Positions 10,538-23,000 of a DNA stretch of 64,000 nucleotides are shown one piece after another; within the stretch, counting starts at the first letter, position 1, and every line of letters begins with the position of its first letter. Both the position numbers and the translations under genes were made by a program. Location of the stretch: the NCBI GenBank assembly GCA_014843695.1, contig CM026400.1, positions 35,572,234 to 35,636,233 of the forward strand, written 5' to 3'. This stretch comes from Archivesica marissinica (Eukaryota > Mollusca > Bivalvia > Venerida > Vesicomyidae). Under the pieces are notes generated by a model. The model saw only the letters and a program-made list of their open reading frames with translations, had not been told where the DNA came from and made no database searches.

Positions 10538-10718
10538 AGGTAATTACCAATTGGTAATCTTACAAAAACAGGTTCGTTTGTGCTAATGTTTTCCAAATTT
10601 TACTTTTTACCGTAATAATTTATTATTGAAAATATAAGACAATAATCACAATATCTAATAATCATCTCCTTACAATATCTTGTTGTGCAGCACATTCTAA
10701 GTAAACACATTATTGGAC
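10538..10718 (+). mobile_element. Dispersed non-coding repeat (copy 1)
   Basis: The block with GGTTCGTTTGTGCTAATGTT, TTTACCGTAATAATTTATTA and TCTTGTTGTGCAGCACATTC recurs in reverse orientation at 48866-49037. It is short, AT-rich and non-coding, so probably MITE-like. Confidence 0.7.
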
Positions 10719-11227
10719 TTTAATGTTTAATTGTGTATGTATTGGCTTTGTGAGCAGAAATGACAGAAGCGAAAGGCATCAATCAAACGGGATGACTCGA
10801 TATTCACCTGCGATGACTGCAACAGAGATTGCCACTCAAGAATAGGCCTACTAAGTCACCGTTGAAGATGTTCCTCAACAAGAGCGCAATCTATCGTCTC
10901 ATAAGAAGGACGGTGGCTGATATATTGGTTTCAATATTACCCAGACAAGATGTTATGTATAGGATATAAGCCAAAAACTATCCAATATGTATAATATTGG
11001 CCTGTGTGAGGTGCGTAGAATTCTTCATGTATTATATATAGTAGCATAGGTATTAATTTGGTGTACTAACTGAAGTCTTATCAGGAATGGTAGCGTGTAC
11101 AGTGAACGATAACAATAACTGATGGAGTCGTCGCCAAATTTACAGGAAGAAGATAAGACATAGGGCATAAATCAGAAAGTAGATTAATTGTGAAAATTTA
11201 TATGTTTGAGATATTTTGAGTTTTTCA
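10719..11227. other. Intron 12 sequence with no recognised feature
   Basis: No coding, RNA or clear repeat signal is visible. It separates the LINE from the 12-bp array. Confidence 0.5.
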
Positions 11228-13435
11228 CATATATCCTCGTACATTCCTCGTACATTCCTCATACATTCCTCGCACATTCCTCGCACATTCCTCATACATT
11301 CCTCATACATTTCTCGGTACATTCCTCGATACATTCCTCGATACATTACACGGTACATTCCTCGTACATTCCTCATACATTCCTCATACATTCCTCGCAC
11401 ATTCCTCGTACATTCCTCGGTACATTTCTCGGTACATTCCTCGTACATTCCTCGTACATTCCTCGATACATTCCACGATACATTCCTCGTACATTCCTCG
11501 TACATTTCTCGGTACATTCCTCGGTACATTCCTCGGTACATTTCTCGGTACATTTCTCGGTACATTTCTTCGTACATCTTGGTACATTTCCCGGGACATT
11601 TCTCGGTACATTCCTCGGTACATTTCTCGGTACATTTCTCGGTACATTCCTTGGTACATTTCTCGGTAGAATTATCGGTACATTCCTCGGTACATTCCTC
11701 GGTACATTTCTCGGTACATTTCTCGGTACATTCCTCGGTACATTTCTCGGTACATTCCTCGGTACATTCCTCGGTACATTCCTCGGTACATTTCTCGGTA
11801 CATTCCTCGGTACATTTCTCGGTACATTTCTTGGTACATTTCTCGGTACATTCCTCGGTACATTTCTCGGTACATTTCTCGGTACATTTCTCGGTAGAAT
11901 TATCGGTACATTCCTCGGTACATTCCTCGGTACATTTCTCGGTACATTCCTCGGTACATTTCTCGGTAGAATTATCGGTACATTCCTCGGTACATTTCTC
12001 GGTACATTTCTCGGTACATTCCTCGGTACATTTCTCGGTACATTTCTTGGTACATTTCTCGGTACATTCCTCGGTACATTTCTCGGTACATTTCTCGGTA
12101 CATTTCTCGGTAGAATTATCGGTACATTCCTCGGTACATTCCTCGGTACATTTCTCGGTACATTCCTCGGTACATTTCTCGGTAGAATTATCGGTACATT
12201 CCTCGGTACATTTCTCGGTACATTTCTCGGTACATACCTCGGTACATTCCTCGGTACATTTCTCGGTACATTCCTCGGTACATTCCTCGGTACATTTCTC
12301 GGTACATTCCTTGGTACATTTCTCGGTACATTCCTCGGTACATTCCTTGGTACATTTCTCGGTACATTCCTCGGTACATTTCCCGGTACATTCCTCGGTA
12401 CATTTCACGGTACATTTCTCGGTACATTCCTTGGTACATTTCTCGGTACATTCCTCGGTACATTTCTCGGTACATTCCTTGGTACATTTCTCGGTACATT
12501 TCTCGGTACATTCCTCGGTACATTCCTCGGTACATTTCTCGGTACATACCTCGGTACATACCTCGGTACATTCCTCGGTACATTCCTCGGTACATTCCTC
12601 GGTACATTCCTCGGTACATTCCTCGGTACATTCCTCGGTACATTTCTCGGTACATTCCTCGGTACATTCCTCGGTACATTCCTCGGTACATTCCTCGGTA
12701 CATTCCTCGGTACATTCCTCGATACATTTCACGGTACATTCTCGGTACATTCCTCGGTACATTTCTCGGTACATTCCTCGGTACATACCTCGGTACATTC
12801 CTCGGTACATTCCTCGGTACATTCCTCGGTACATTTCTCGGTACATACCTCGGTACATTCCTCGGTACATTTCTCGGTACATTCCTCGGAACATTCCTCG
12901 GTACATTCCTCGGTACATTCCTCGGTACATTTCTCGGTACATACCTCGGTACATTCCTCGGTACATTTCTCGGTACATTCCTCGGTACATTCCTTGGTAC
13001 ATTTCACGGTACATTTCTCGGTACATTTCTCGGTACATTCCTCGGTACATACCTCGGTACATTCCTCGGTACATTTCTCGGTACATTCCTCGGTACATTC
13101 CTCGGTACATTCCTCGGTACATTCCTTGGGACATTTATTGGTACATTTCTCGGTACATTCCTCGGTACATTTCTCGGTACATTCCTCGGTACATTCCTCG
13201 GTACATACCTCGGTACATTTCTCGGTACATTCCTCGGTACAGTCCACGGTACATTCCTCGTACATTCCACGGTACATTCCTCGTACATTCGACGGTACAT
13301 TTCTCGGTACATTTCTCGTACATTCCTCGGGACATTTCTCGGTACATTTCTCGGTACATTCCTCGTACAGTCCACGGTACATTCCACGGTACATTCCTCG
13401 TACATTCGACGGTACATTTCTCGGTACATTCCTCG
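11228..13435. repeat. 12-bp satellite (GGTACATTCCTC), about 180 copies
   Basis: The unit GGTACATTCCTC alternates with GGTACATTTCTC and rarer forms. The ends (11228-11520 and 13240-13430) carry 11-bp units without one G (CGTACATTCCT), so the homogeneous part is in the middle. A variant GGTAGAATTATC recurs at 11665, 11893, 11965, 12109 and 12181, showing larger blocks were copied. Because the period is 12, long open frames exist on both strands; they are not genes. Confidence 0.95.
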
Positions 13436-14129
13436 CCAAGAAACAGAGAAATTGGTCTCAAGTTTTTCAGTTCTTTTATTTGACATGGTTGGAAATAAAT
13501 TATAGTTTTTAACTATATGGCCTTTTTCGGGAGGGCGTAATTAATGTTAAAACGTGAGACAATTCTTGTACAAACAATGCCATGAAACATACATACAACA
13601 TTATACAAGTTTGTTCATTTGTTTTGTTCTGTACATTGTATATATACAATGAATGCAATAGCACATGATTAAACTAAATAGTTTTAACTGCCCTTAATGA
13701 ATATGTACAACTACAACAAATCTCTAGCTTAAATAATACACATTCAGAGGTCAGCGTTGTTTGTGTGGCAAGTCTCCACATGCATATAGTTGCCATAGCA
13801 ACCCTGTGTGTAAATAACACAGATCCACATTTTCGTGTTTCCAATAAAAGAGTAGTCAAGGGAGATAAGTCATATATGATTTTTCGGCTGGGGCTTTGTA
13901 AGCTAACAAATTATTTAATGAAATAATGTTGTCATAGGCTTGTGTACTGTTTCATGTTGTTTTTGGTTGTTTCATGTATATACCTATTTATAATAGGATA
14001 ATAACAAAAGAAACATTTAATCTTTATTTGGACCAATCTTCCTTTGGTTGTGATGATGCTATAATCGGTAGATTTTGATTGGTCACATTTTAAATGGCTA
14101 AGCGACTTCCATATATAAATAACATAGTA
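13436..14129. other. Intron 12 sequence between two arrays
   Basis: AT-rich with no supported gene or repeat, apart from a small palindromic TGTATATATACA near 13638. Confidence 0.5.
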
Positions 14130-14630
14130 TAGCAATACCTTGCATGCAGAGGTCACTAATGGTATTCGTATAGCCATACCTTGCATACAGACGTCACTAA
14201 TGGTATTAGTATAGCCATACCTTGCATGCAGAAGTTACTAATGGTATTAGTATAGCCATACCTTGCATGCAGAAGTCACTACTGGTATTAGTATAGCCAT
14301 ACCTTGCATGCAGAAGTTACTAATGGTATTAGTATAGCCATACCTTGCATGCAGAAGTCACTAATGGTATTAGTATAGCCATACCTTGCATGCAGAAGTT
14401 ACTAATGGTATTAGTATAGCCATACCTTGCATACAGAAGTCACTACTGGTATTAGTATAGCCATACCTTGCATGCAGAAGTTACTAATGGTATTAGTATA
14501 GCCATACCTTGCATGCAGACGTCACACATGGTATTAGTATAGCCATACCTTGCATGCAGACATCACTAATGGTATTAGTATAGCCATACCTTACATGCAG
14601 AAGTCACTAATGGTATTAGTATAGCCATAC
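14130..14630 (-). repeat. 41-bp array made from the exon 12 splice donor
   Basis: About 12 units contain, on the minus strand, TGCATGCAAG|GTATGGCTAT, which is the 3' end of exon 12 and its donor. About 26 bases of each unit align with the exon end (ATAGTGACGTATGCATGCAAG with a few changes) and about 15 with the first intron bases. The array starts exactly at the real donor (14630) and runs into the intron. Confidence 0.9.
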
Positions 14631-14765
14631 CTTGCATGCATACGTCACTATTGATACTGTATTCACTTTTGCAGTTTACACATATTTTACTGTTGGCTAA
14701 ACATCCGCCATCGGCAAGAGCACTACATTCGGCAGAACTGGTACATGGTCCACCGAGGGCACCGG
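14631..14765 (-). CDS. Convertase exon 12: six-Cys module
   Basis: After acceptor gaacatatttcag, 44 codons encode GALGGPCTSSAEC, then GGCLANSKICVNC and SDVCMQ, ending at CAAG|GTATGG. It has six cysteines in an EGF-like or short furin-repeat-like spacing; I cannot assign a named family. It stands where furins have a much longer Cys-rich region. Phase 1 in and 1 out. The 41-bp array begins at the donor. Confidence 0.87.
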
Positions 14766-15197
14766 CTGAAATATGTTCATGAAAACCGAAATAGGTACGA
14801 TGTTTCATTGTTGAATAATACAAGTGATTTGATTGGATGATCTACACTCATCATGCTGATGTGAAAAAAACAACACTTAGAACACCTGTCATCAATTTAC
14901 TAACCGGACGGATCAGTTATCCAAGTGTGGACATGTAAAAGAACACGGGATGATTCTGGAATTGGTGAGTCTTTGAATCATACACCATCATCCCATCACT
15001 TTATTCCATGTAACAAAGCTATCCACTTGGCATGCAAACACTCAGTTCTATCTGGGTACCAGTCTGTACCTGAAATAAACCTCGGAGCGACATCCGATGT
15101 CTTCCTCCGCCAAAATACCGGTAAACGAGAAAGTTGCCATATCACCGAAGCTGTCGGTGCAAATTAAATACCGAAAACAAATAAACAATTCACAACT
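14766..15197. other. Intron 11, exon-proximal segment
   Basis: This is mixed sequence without a gene. A piece at 14940-15165 (GATTCTGGAATTGGTGAGTC, then AATAAACCTCGGAGCGACAT) looks like dispersed repeat sequence, but I found no second copy in the window. Confidence 0.4.
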
Positions 15198-16990
15198 TTT
15201 TCACCGAGTATGTCTGTAGATGGGACATTGTTTACACCTGTTTCACTGAGTCTGTATGTAGATGGGTCATTGTTTACACCTGTTTCACTGAGTCTGTCTG
15301 TAGATGGGTCATTGTTTACACCTGTTTCACTGAGTCTGTCTGTAGATGGGACATTGCTTACACCTGTTTCACAGAGTCTGTCTGTAGATGGGACATTGTT
15401 TACAGCTGTTTCACTGAGTCTGTATGTAGATGGGTCATTGTTTACACCGGTTTCACTGAGTCTGTATGTAGATGGGTCATTGTTTACACCTGTTTCACTG
15501 AGTCTGTATGTAGATGGGACATTGTTTACACCTGTTTCACTGAGTCTGTCTGTAGATGGGACATTGCTTACACCTGTTTCACAGAGTCTGTCTGTAGATG
15601 GGACATTGTTTACACATGTTTCACTGAGTCCGTCTGTAGATGGGTCATTGTTTACACCTGTTTCACTGAGTCTGTCTGTAGATGGGACATTGTTTACACC
15701 TGTTTCACTGAGTCCGTCTGTAGATGGGTCATTGCTTACACCTGTTTCACTGAGTCTGTCTGTAGATGGGACATTGTTTACACCTGTTTCACTGAGTCCG
15801 TCTGTAGATGGGACATTGTTTACATCTTTTTCACTGAGTCTGTCTGTAGATGGGACATTGTTTACACCTGTTTCACTGAGTCTGTATGTAGATGGGTCAT
15901 TGCTTACACCTGTTTCACTGAGTCTGTATGTAGATAGGACATAGTTTACACCTGTTTCACTGAGTCTGTCTGTAGATGGGACATTGCTTACACCTGTTTC
16001 ACTGAGTATGTCTGTAGATGGGACATTGTTTACACCTGTTTCACTGAGTCTGTATGTAGATGGGACATTGTTTACACCTGTTTCACTGAGTCTGTCTGTA
16101 GATGGGACATTGTTTACACCTATTTCACTGAGTCTGTCTGTAGATGGGACATTGTTTACACATGTTTCACTGAGTCTGTCTGTTGATGGGACATTGTTTA
16201 CACCTGTTTCACTGAGTCTGTATGTAGATGGGTCATTGTTTACACCTGTTTCACTGAGTCTGTATGTAGATGGGACATTGTTTACACCTGTTTCACTGAG
16301 TATGTATGTAGATGGAACATTGTTTACACCTGTTTCACTGAGTATGTATGTAGATGGGACATTGTTTACACCTGTTTCACTGAGTCTGTATGTAGATGGA
16401 ACATTGTTTACACCTGTTTCACTGAGTGCGTCTGTAGATGGATCATTGTTTACACCTGTTTCACAGAGTCTGTCTGTAGATGGGACATTGTTTACACCTG
16501 TTTCACTAAGTCTGTATATAGATGGGACATTGCTTACACCTGTTTCACAGAGTTCGTCTGTAGATGGGACATTGTTTACACCTGTTTCACAGAGTCCACC
16601 TGTAAGAAGGGTCATTGTTTACACCTGTTTCACAGAGTCTGTCTGTAGATGGGTCATTGTTTACACATGTATCACCCTAGTCTGTCTGTAGATGGGACAT
16701 TGTTTACACCTGTTTCACTGAGTCTGTATATAGATGGGACATTGCTTACACCTGTTTCACAGAGTTCGTCTGTAGATGGGACATTGTTTACACCTGTTTC
16801 ACAGAGTCCACCTGTAAGAAGGGTCATTGTTTACACCTGTTTCACAGAGTCTGTCTGTAGATGGGTCATTGTTTACACATGTATCACCCTAGTCTGTCTG
16901 TAGATGGGACATTGTTTACACCTGTTTCACTGAGTCTGTATATAGATGGGACATTGCTTACACCTGTTTCACAGAGTTCGTCTGTAGGTT
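15198..16990. repeat. 42-bp satellite, about 43 copies
   Basis: The unit TCTGTCTGTAGATGGGACAT plus TGTTTACACCTGTTTCACTGAG has variants (GTATGT for GTCTGT, GGGTCA for GGGACA, GCTTAC for GTTTAC). A block of about 212 bp containing CCACCTGTAAGAAGGGTCAT is duplicated near 16590 and 16802. On the minus strand each unit shows AAACAG|GTGTAAAC, a donor-like string, but no matching exon is visible. A 483-codon minus frame is a by-product of the period. Confidence 0.95.
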
Positions 16991-17054
16991 TTACTATTCC
17001 ATTTTATCATGGCAAGTTGGTATCATACAACTTAGCAGAATACATCCAGACTAG

Positions 17055-20000
17055 TGGGTCTAATCCCGGAAGGCCTCTAAAGCCAACAGGTAGTGACATA
17101 GTTTACCGGACGGCCTCTCAGCCAACAGGTACTCACATAGCTTACCGGGCGGCCTCTAAGCCAACAAGTAATGACATAGCTTACCGGACGGCCTTTAAGC
17201 CAACAAGTAATGACATAGTTTACCAGAAGGCCTCTAAGCCAACAAGTAATGACATAGCTTACTGGAGGCCTCTAAGCCAACAAGTAATGACATAGCTTAA
17301 CGGACGGCCTCTAAGCCAACAAGTAATGCCATAGCTTACTGGAAGGCCTCTAAGCCAACAGGTAATGACATAGCTTACTGGAAGGCCTCTAAGCCAACAG
17401 GAAATGACATAGCTTACCGGACGGCCTCTAAGCCAACAAGTAATGACATAGCTTACTGGAAGGCCTCTAAGCCAACAGGAAATGACATAGCTTACCCGAC
17501 GGCCTCTAAACCAACAAGTAATGACATAGCTTACCAGAAGGCCTCTAAGCCAACAAGTAATGACATAGCTTACTGGAAACCCTCTAAACCAACAAGTAAT
17601 GACATAGCTTACTGGAAGGCCTCTAAGCTAACAAGTAATGACATAGCTTACTGGACGGCCTCTAAGCCAACAAGTAATGACATAGCTTACTGGACAGCGT
17701 CTAAGCCAACAAGTAATGACATAGCTTACTGGAAGCCGTCTAAACAAACAAGTAATGACATAGCTTACTGGAAGGCCTCTAAGCTAACAAGTAATGATAT
17801 AGCTTACTGGACAGCCGCTACGCCAACAAGTAATGACACAGCTTACAAGAAGGCCTCTAAGCCCACAAGTAATGACATAGCTTACTGGACAGCCTCTAAG
17901 CCAACAGGTAATGACACAGCTTACCAGAAGGCCTCTAAGCCAACAAGTAATGACATAGCTTACCAGAAGGCCTCTAAGCCAACAGGTAATGACATAGCTT
18001 ACCAGAAGGCCTCTAAGCCAACAAGTAATGACATAGCTTACCAGAAGGCCTTTAAGCCAACAGGTAATGACATAGCTTACCAGAAGGCCTCTAAGCCAAC
18101 AGGTAATGACACAGCTTACCAGAAGCCCTCTAAGCAAACATGTAATGACATAGCTTACCAGAAGCCCTCTAAGCCAACAGGTAATGACATAGCTTACCAG
18201 AAGGCCTCTAAGCCTACAGGTAATGACACAGCTTACCAGAAGGCCTCTAAGCCAACAAGTAATGACATAGCTTACTGGAAGGCCTCTAAGCCAACAAGTA
18301 ATGACATAGCTTACCAGAAGGCCTCTAAGCCAACAAGTAATGACATAGCTTACCAGAAGGCCTCTAAGCCAACAAGTAATGACATAGCTTACCAGAAGGC
18401 CTCTAAGCCAACAGGTAATGACACAGCTTACCAGAAGCCCTCTAAGCCAACAAGTAATGACATAGCTTATCAGAGGGCCTCTAAGCCAACAAGTAATGAC
18501 ATAGCTTACCAGAAGGCCTCTAAGCCAACAAGTAATGACATAGCTTACCAGAAGGCCTCTATGCCAACACGTAATGACACAGCTTACCAGAAGCCCTCTA
18601 AGCCAACAGGTAATGACATAGCTTACCAGAAGGCCTCTAAGCCAACATGTAATGACACAGCTTACCAGAAGTCCTCTAAGCCAACCAGTAATGACATAGC
18701 TTACTGGAAGGCCTCTAAGCCAACATGTAATGACATAGCTTACTGGACGGCCTCTAAGCCAACACGTAATGACATAGCTTACTGGACGCCTCTAAGCCAA
18801 CATGTAATGACATAGCTTACCGGAAGGCCTCTAAGCCAACAAGTAATGACATAGTTTACCAGAAGGCCTCTAAGCCAACAAGTAATGACATAGCTTACCA
18901 GAAGGCCTCTAAGCCAACAAGTAATGTCATAGCTTACTGGACGGCCTCTAAGCCAACAAATAATGACATAGCATACCAGAAGACCTCTAAGCCAACAAGT
19001 AATGACATAGCTTACCAGAAGGCCTCTAAGCCAACAAGTAATGGCATAGCTTGCTGGAAGCCTCTAAGCCAACAAGAAATGACATAGCTTACTGGAGGCA
19101 TCTAAGCCAACAAGTAATGTCATAGCTTACTGGACGGCCTCTAAGCCAACAAATAATGACATAGCTTACCAGAAGACCTCTAAGCCAACAAGTAATGACA
19201 TAGCTTACCAGAAGGCCTCTAAGCCAACAAGTAATGGCATAGCTTACTGGAAGCCTCTAAGCCAACAAGAAATGACATAGCTTACTGGAGGCCTCTAAGC
19301 CAACAAGTAATGGCATAGTTTACTGGAAGGCCTCTAAGCCGACAAGTAATGACATAGCTTACTGGAGGCCTCTACGCCAACACGTAATTACATAGCTTAC
19401 CGGACGGCCTCTAAGTCAACAAGTAATGACATAGCTTACTGTAAGGCCTCTAAGCCAACAAGTAATGACATAGCTTACTGGAAGGCCTCTATGCCAACAA
19501 GTACTGACATAGCTTACTGGATGGACAAGTAATGACATAGCTTACCGGAAGGCCTCTAAGCCAACTAGTACTGACATAGCTTACTGGAGGCCTCTAAGCC
19601 AACAAGTAATGACATAGCTTACCAGAAGGCCTCTACGCCAACAAGTAATGACATAGCTTACCGGAAGGCCTCTAAGCCAACAAGTAATGACATAGCTTAC
19701 CAGAAGGCTTCTAAGACAACAAGTAATGACATAGCTTACCAGAAGGCCTCTAAGCCAACAGGTAATGACACAGCTTACCAGAAGCCCTCTAAGCCAACAA
19801 GTAATGACATAGCTTACTGGAAGGCCAACAAGTAATGACATAGCTTACCAGAAGCCCTCTAAGCCAACATGTAATGACATAGCTTACCAGAAGCCCTCTA
19901 AGCCAACAAGTAATGACATAGCTTACCAGAAAGCCTCTAAGCCAACAGGTAATGACACAGCTTACCAGAAGGCCTCTAAGCCAACAAGTAATGACATAGC

Positions 20001-23000
20001 TTACTGGAAGGCCTCTAAGCCAACAAGTAATAACATAGCTTACCAGAAGGCCTCTAAGCCAACAAGTAATGACATAGCTTACCAGAAGGCCTCTAAGCCA
20101 ACAGGTAATGACACAGCTTACCAGAAACCCTCTAAGCCAACAAGTAATGACATAGCTTACTGGAAGGCCTCTAAGCCAACAAGTAATGACATAGCTTATC
20201 AGAAGGCCTCTAAGCCAACAAGTAATGACATAGCTTTCTGGAAGCCGTCTAAACAAACAAGTAATGACATAGCTTACTGGAAGGCCTCTAAGCCAACAAG
20301 TAATGACATAGCTTACCAGAAGGCCTCTAAGCCAACAAGTAATGACATAGCTTACCAGAAGGCCTCTAAGCCAACAAGTAATGACATAGCTTACCAGAAG
20401 GCCTCTAAGCCAACAGGTAATGACACAGCTTACCAGAAGCCCTCTAAGCCAACAAGTAATGACATAGCTTACCAGAAAGCCTCTAAGCCAACAGGTAATG
20501 ACACAGCTTACCAGAAGGCCTCTAAGCCAACAAGTAATGACATAGCTTACTGGAAGGCCTCTAAGCCAACAAGTAATAACATAGCTTACCAGAAGGCCTC
20601 TAAGCCAACAAGTAATGACATAGCTTACCAGAAGGCCTCTAAGCCAACAGGTAATGACACAGCTTACTAGAAGCCCTCTAAGCCAACAAGTAATGACATA
20701 GCTTACTGGAAGGCCTCTAAGCCAACAAGTAATGACATAGCTTATCAGAAGGCCTCTAAGCCAACAAGTAATGACATAGCTTACCAGAAGGCCTCTAAGC
20801 CAACAAGTAATGACATAGCTTACCAGAAGGCCTGTATGCCAACAGGTAATGACACAGCTTACCAGAAGCCCTCTAAGCCAACAGGTAATGACATAGCTTA
20901 CCAGAAGGCCTCTAAGCCAACATGTAATGACACAGCTTACCAGAAGGCCTCTAAGCCAACCAGTAATGACATAGCTTACTGGAAGGCCTCTAAGCCAACA
21001 TGTAATGACATAGCTTACTGGACGGCCTCTAAGCCAACAAGTAATGACATAGCTTACCAGAAGGCCTCTATGCCAACAGGTAATGACACAGCTTACCAGA
21101 AGCTCTCTAAGCCAACAGGTAATGACATAGCTTACCAGAAGGCCTCTAAGCCAACAGGTAATGACACAGCTTACCAGAAGCCCTCTAAGCCAACAAGTAA
21201 TGACATAGCTTACTGGAAGGCCTCTAAGCCAACAAGTAATGACATAGCTTATCAGAAGGCCTCTAAGCCAACAAGTAATGACATAGCTTACTGGAAGCCG
21301 TCTAAACAAACAAGTAATGACATAGCTTACTGGAAGGCCTCTAAGCCAACAAGTAATGACATAGCTTACCAGAAGGCCTCTAAGCCAACAAGTAATGACA
21401 TAGCTTACCAGAAGGCCTCTAAGCCAACAAGTAATGACATAGCTTACCAGAAGGCCTCTAAGCCAACAGGTAATGACACAGCTTACCAGAAGCCCTCTAA
21501 GCCAACAAGTAATGACATAGCTTACCAGAAAGCCTCTAAGCCAACAGGTAATGACACAGCTTACCAGAAGGCCTCTAAGCCAACAAGTAATGACATAGCT
21601 TACTGGAAGGCCTCTAAGCCAACAAGTAATAACATAGCTTACCAGAAGGCCTCTAAGCCAACAAGTAATGACATAGCTTACCAGAAGGCCTCTAAGCCAA
21701 CAGGTAATGACACAGCTTACTAGAAGCCCTCTAAGCCAACAAGTAATGACATAGCTTACTGGAAGGCCTCTAAGCCACAAGTAATGACATAGCTTATCAG
21801 AAGGCCTCTAAGCCAACAAGTAATGACATAGCTTACCAGAAGGCCTCTAAGCCAACAAGTAATGACATAGCTTACCAGAAGCCCTCTAAGCCAACAGGTA
21901 ATGACATAGCTTATCAGAAGGCCTCTAAGCCAACATGTAATGACACAGCTTACCAGAAGGCCTCTAAGCCAACCAGTAATGACATAGCTTACTGGAAGGC
22001 CTCTAAGCCAACATGTAATGACATAGCTTACTGGACGGCCTCTACGCCAACACGTAATGACATAGCTTACTGGACGCCTCTAAGCCAACATGTAATGAGA
22101 TAGCTTACCGTAAGGCCTCTAAGCCAACAAGTAATGACATAGTTTACCAGAAGGCCTCTAAGCCAACAAGTAATGACATAGCTTACCAGAAGGCCTCTAA
22201 GCCAACAAGTAATGTCATAGCTTACTGGACGGCCTCTAAGCCAACAAATAATGACATAGCATACCAGAAGACCTCTAAGCCAACAAGTAATGACATAGCT
22301 TACCAGAAGGCCTCTAAGCCAACAAGTAATGGCATAGCTTGCTGGAAGCCTCTAAGCCAACAAGAAATGACATAGCTTACTGGAGGCATCTAAGCCAACA
22401 AGTAATGTCATAGCTTACTGGACGGCCTCTAAGCCAACAAATAATGACATAGCTTACCAGAAGACCTCTAAGCCAACAAGTAATGACATAGCTTACCAGA
22501 AGGCCTCTAAGCCAACAAGTAATGGCATAGCTTACTGGAAGCCTCTAAGCCAACAAGAAATGACATAGCTTACTGGAGGCCTCTAAGCCAACAAGTAATG
22601 ACATAGCTTACCAGAAGACCTCTAAGCCAACAAGTAATGGCATAGTTTACTGGAAGGCCTCTAAGCCGACAAGTAATGACATAGCTTACTGGAGGCCTCT
22701 ACGCCAACACGTAATTACATAGCTTACCGGACGGCCTCTAAGCCAACAAGTAATGACATAGCTTACTGTAAGGCCTCTAAGCCAACAAGTAATGACATAG
22801 CTTACTGGAAGGCCTCTATGCCAACAAGTACTGACATAGCTTACTGGATGGACAAGTAATGACATAGCTTACCGGAAGGCCTCTAAGCCAACTAGTACTG
22901 ACATAGCTTACTGGAGGCCTCTAAGCCAACAAGTAATGACATAGCTTACCAGAAGGCCTCTAAGCCAACAAATAATGACATAGCTTACCGGAAGGCCTCT

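Noticed and set aside
11206..13512. Very long open frames (up to 768 codons) of GTFL, SVHS or CTEE type repeats
   Set aside because: They are open on several frames and both strands because the repeat period is 12 bases. There is no start context, domain or splice support.
15164..16691. 483-codon and 235-244-codon frames in the 42-bp array
   Set aside because: By-products of the 42-base period; no conserved domain and no start context.
19789..21780. 663-codon minus-strand frame (LRGLLVSYVITCW repeats) and plus-strand SKPTSNDIAYQKA frames
   Set aside because: These are translations of the 39-bp satellite, which is three times 13; both strands stay open by period alone.
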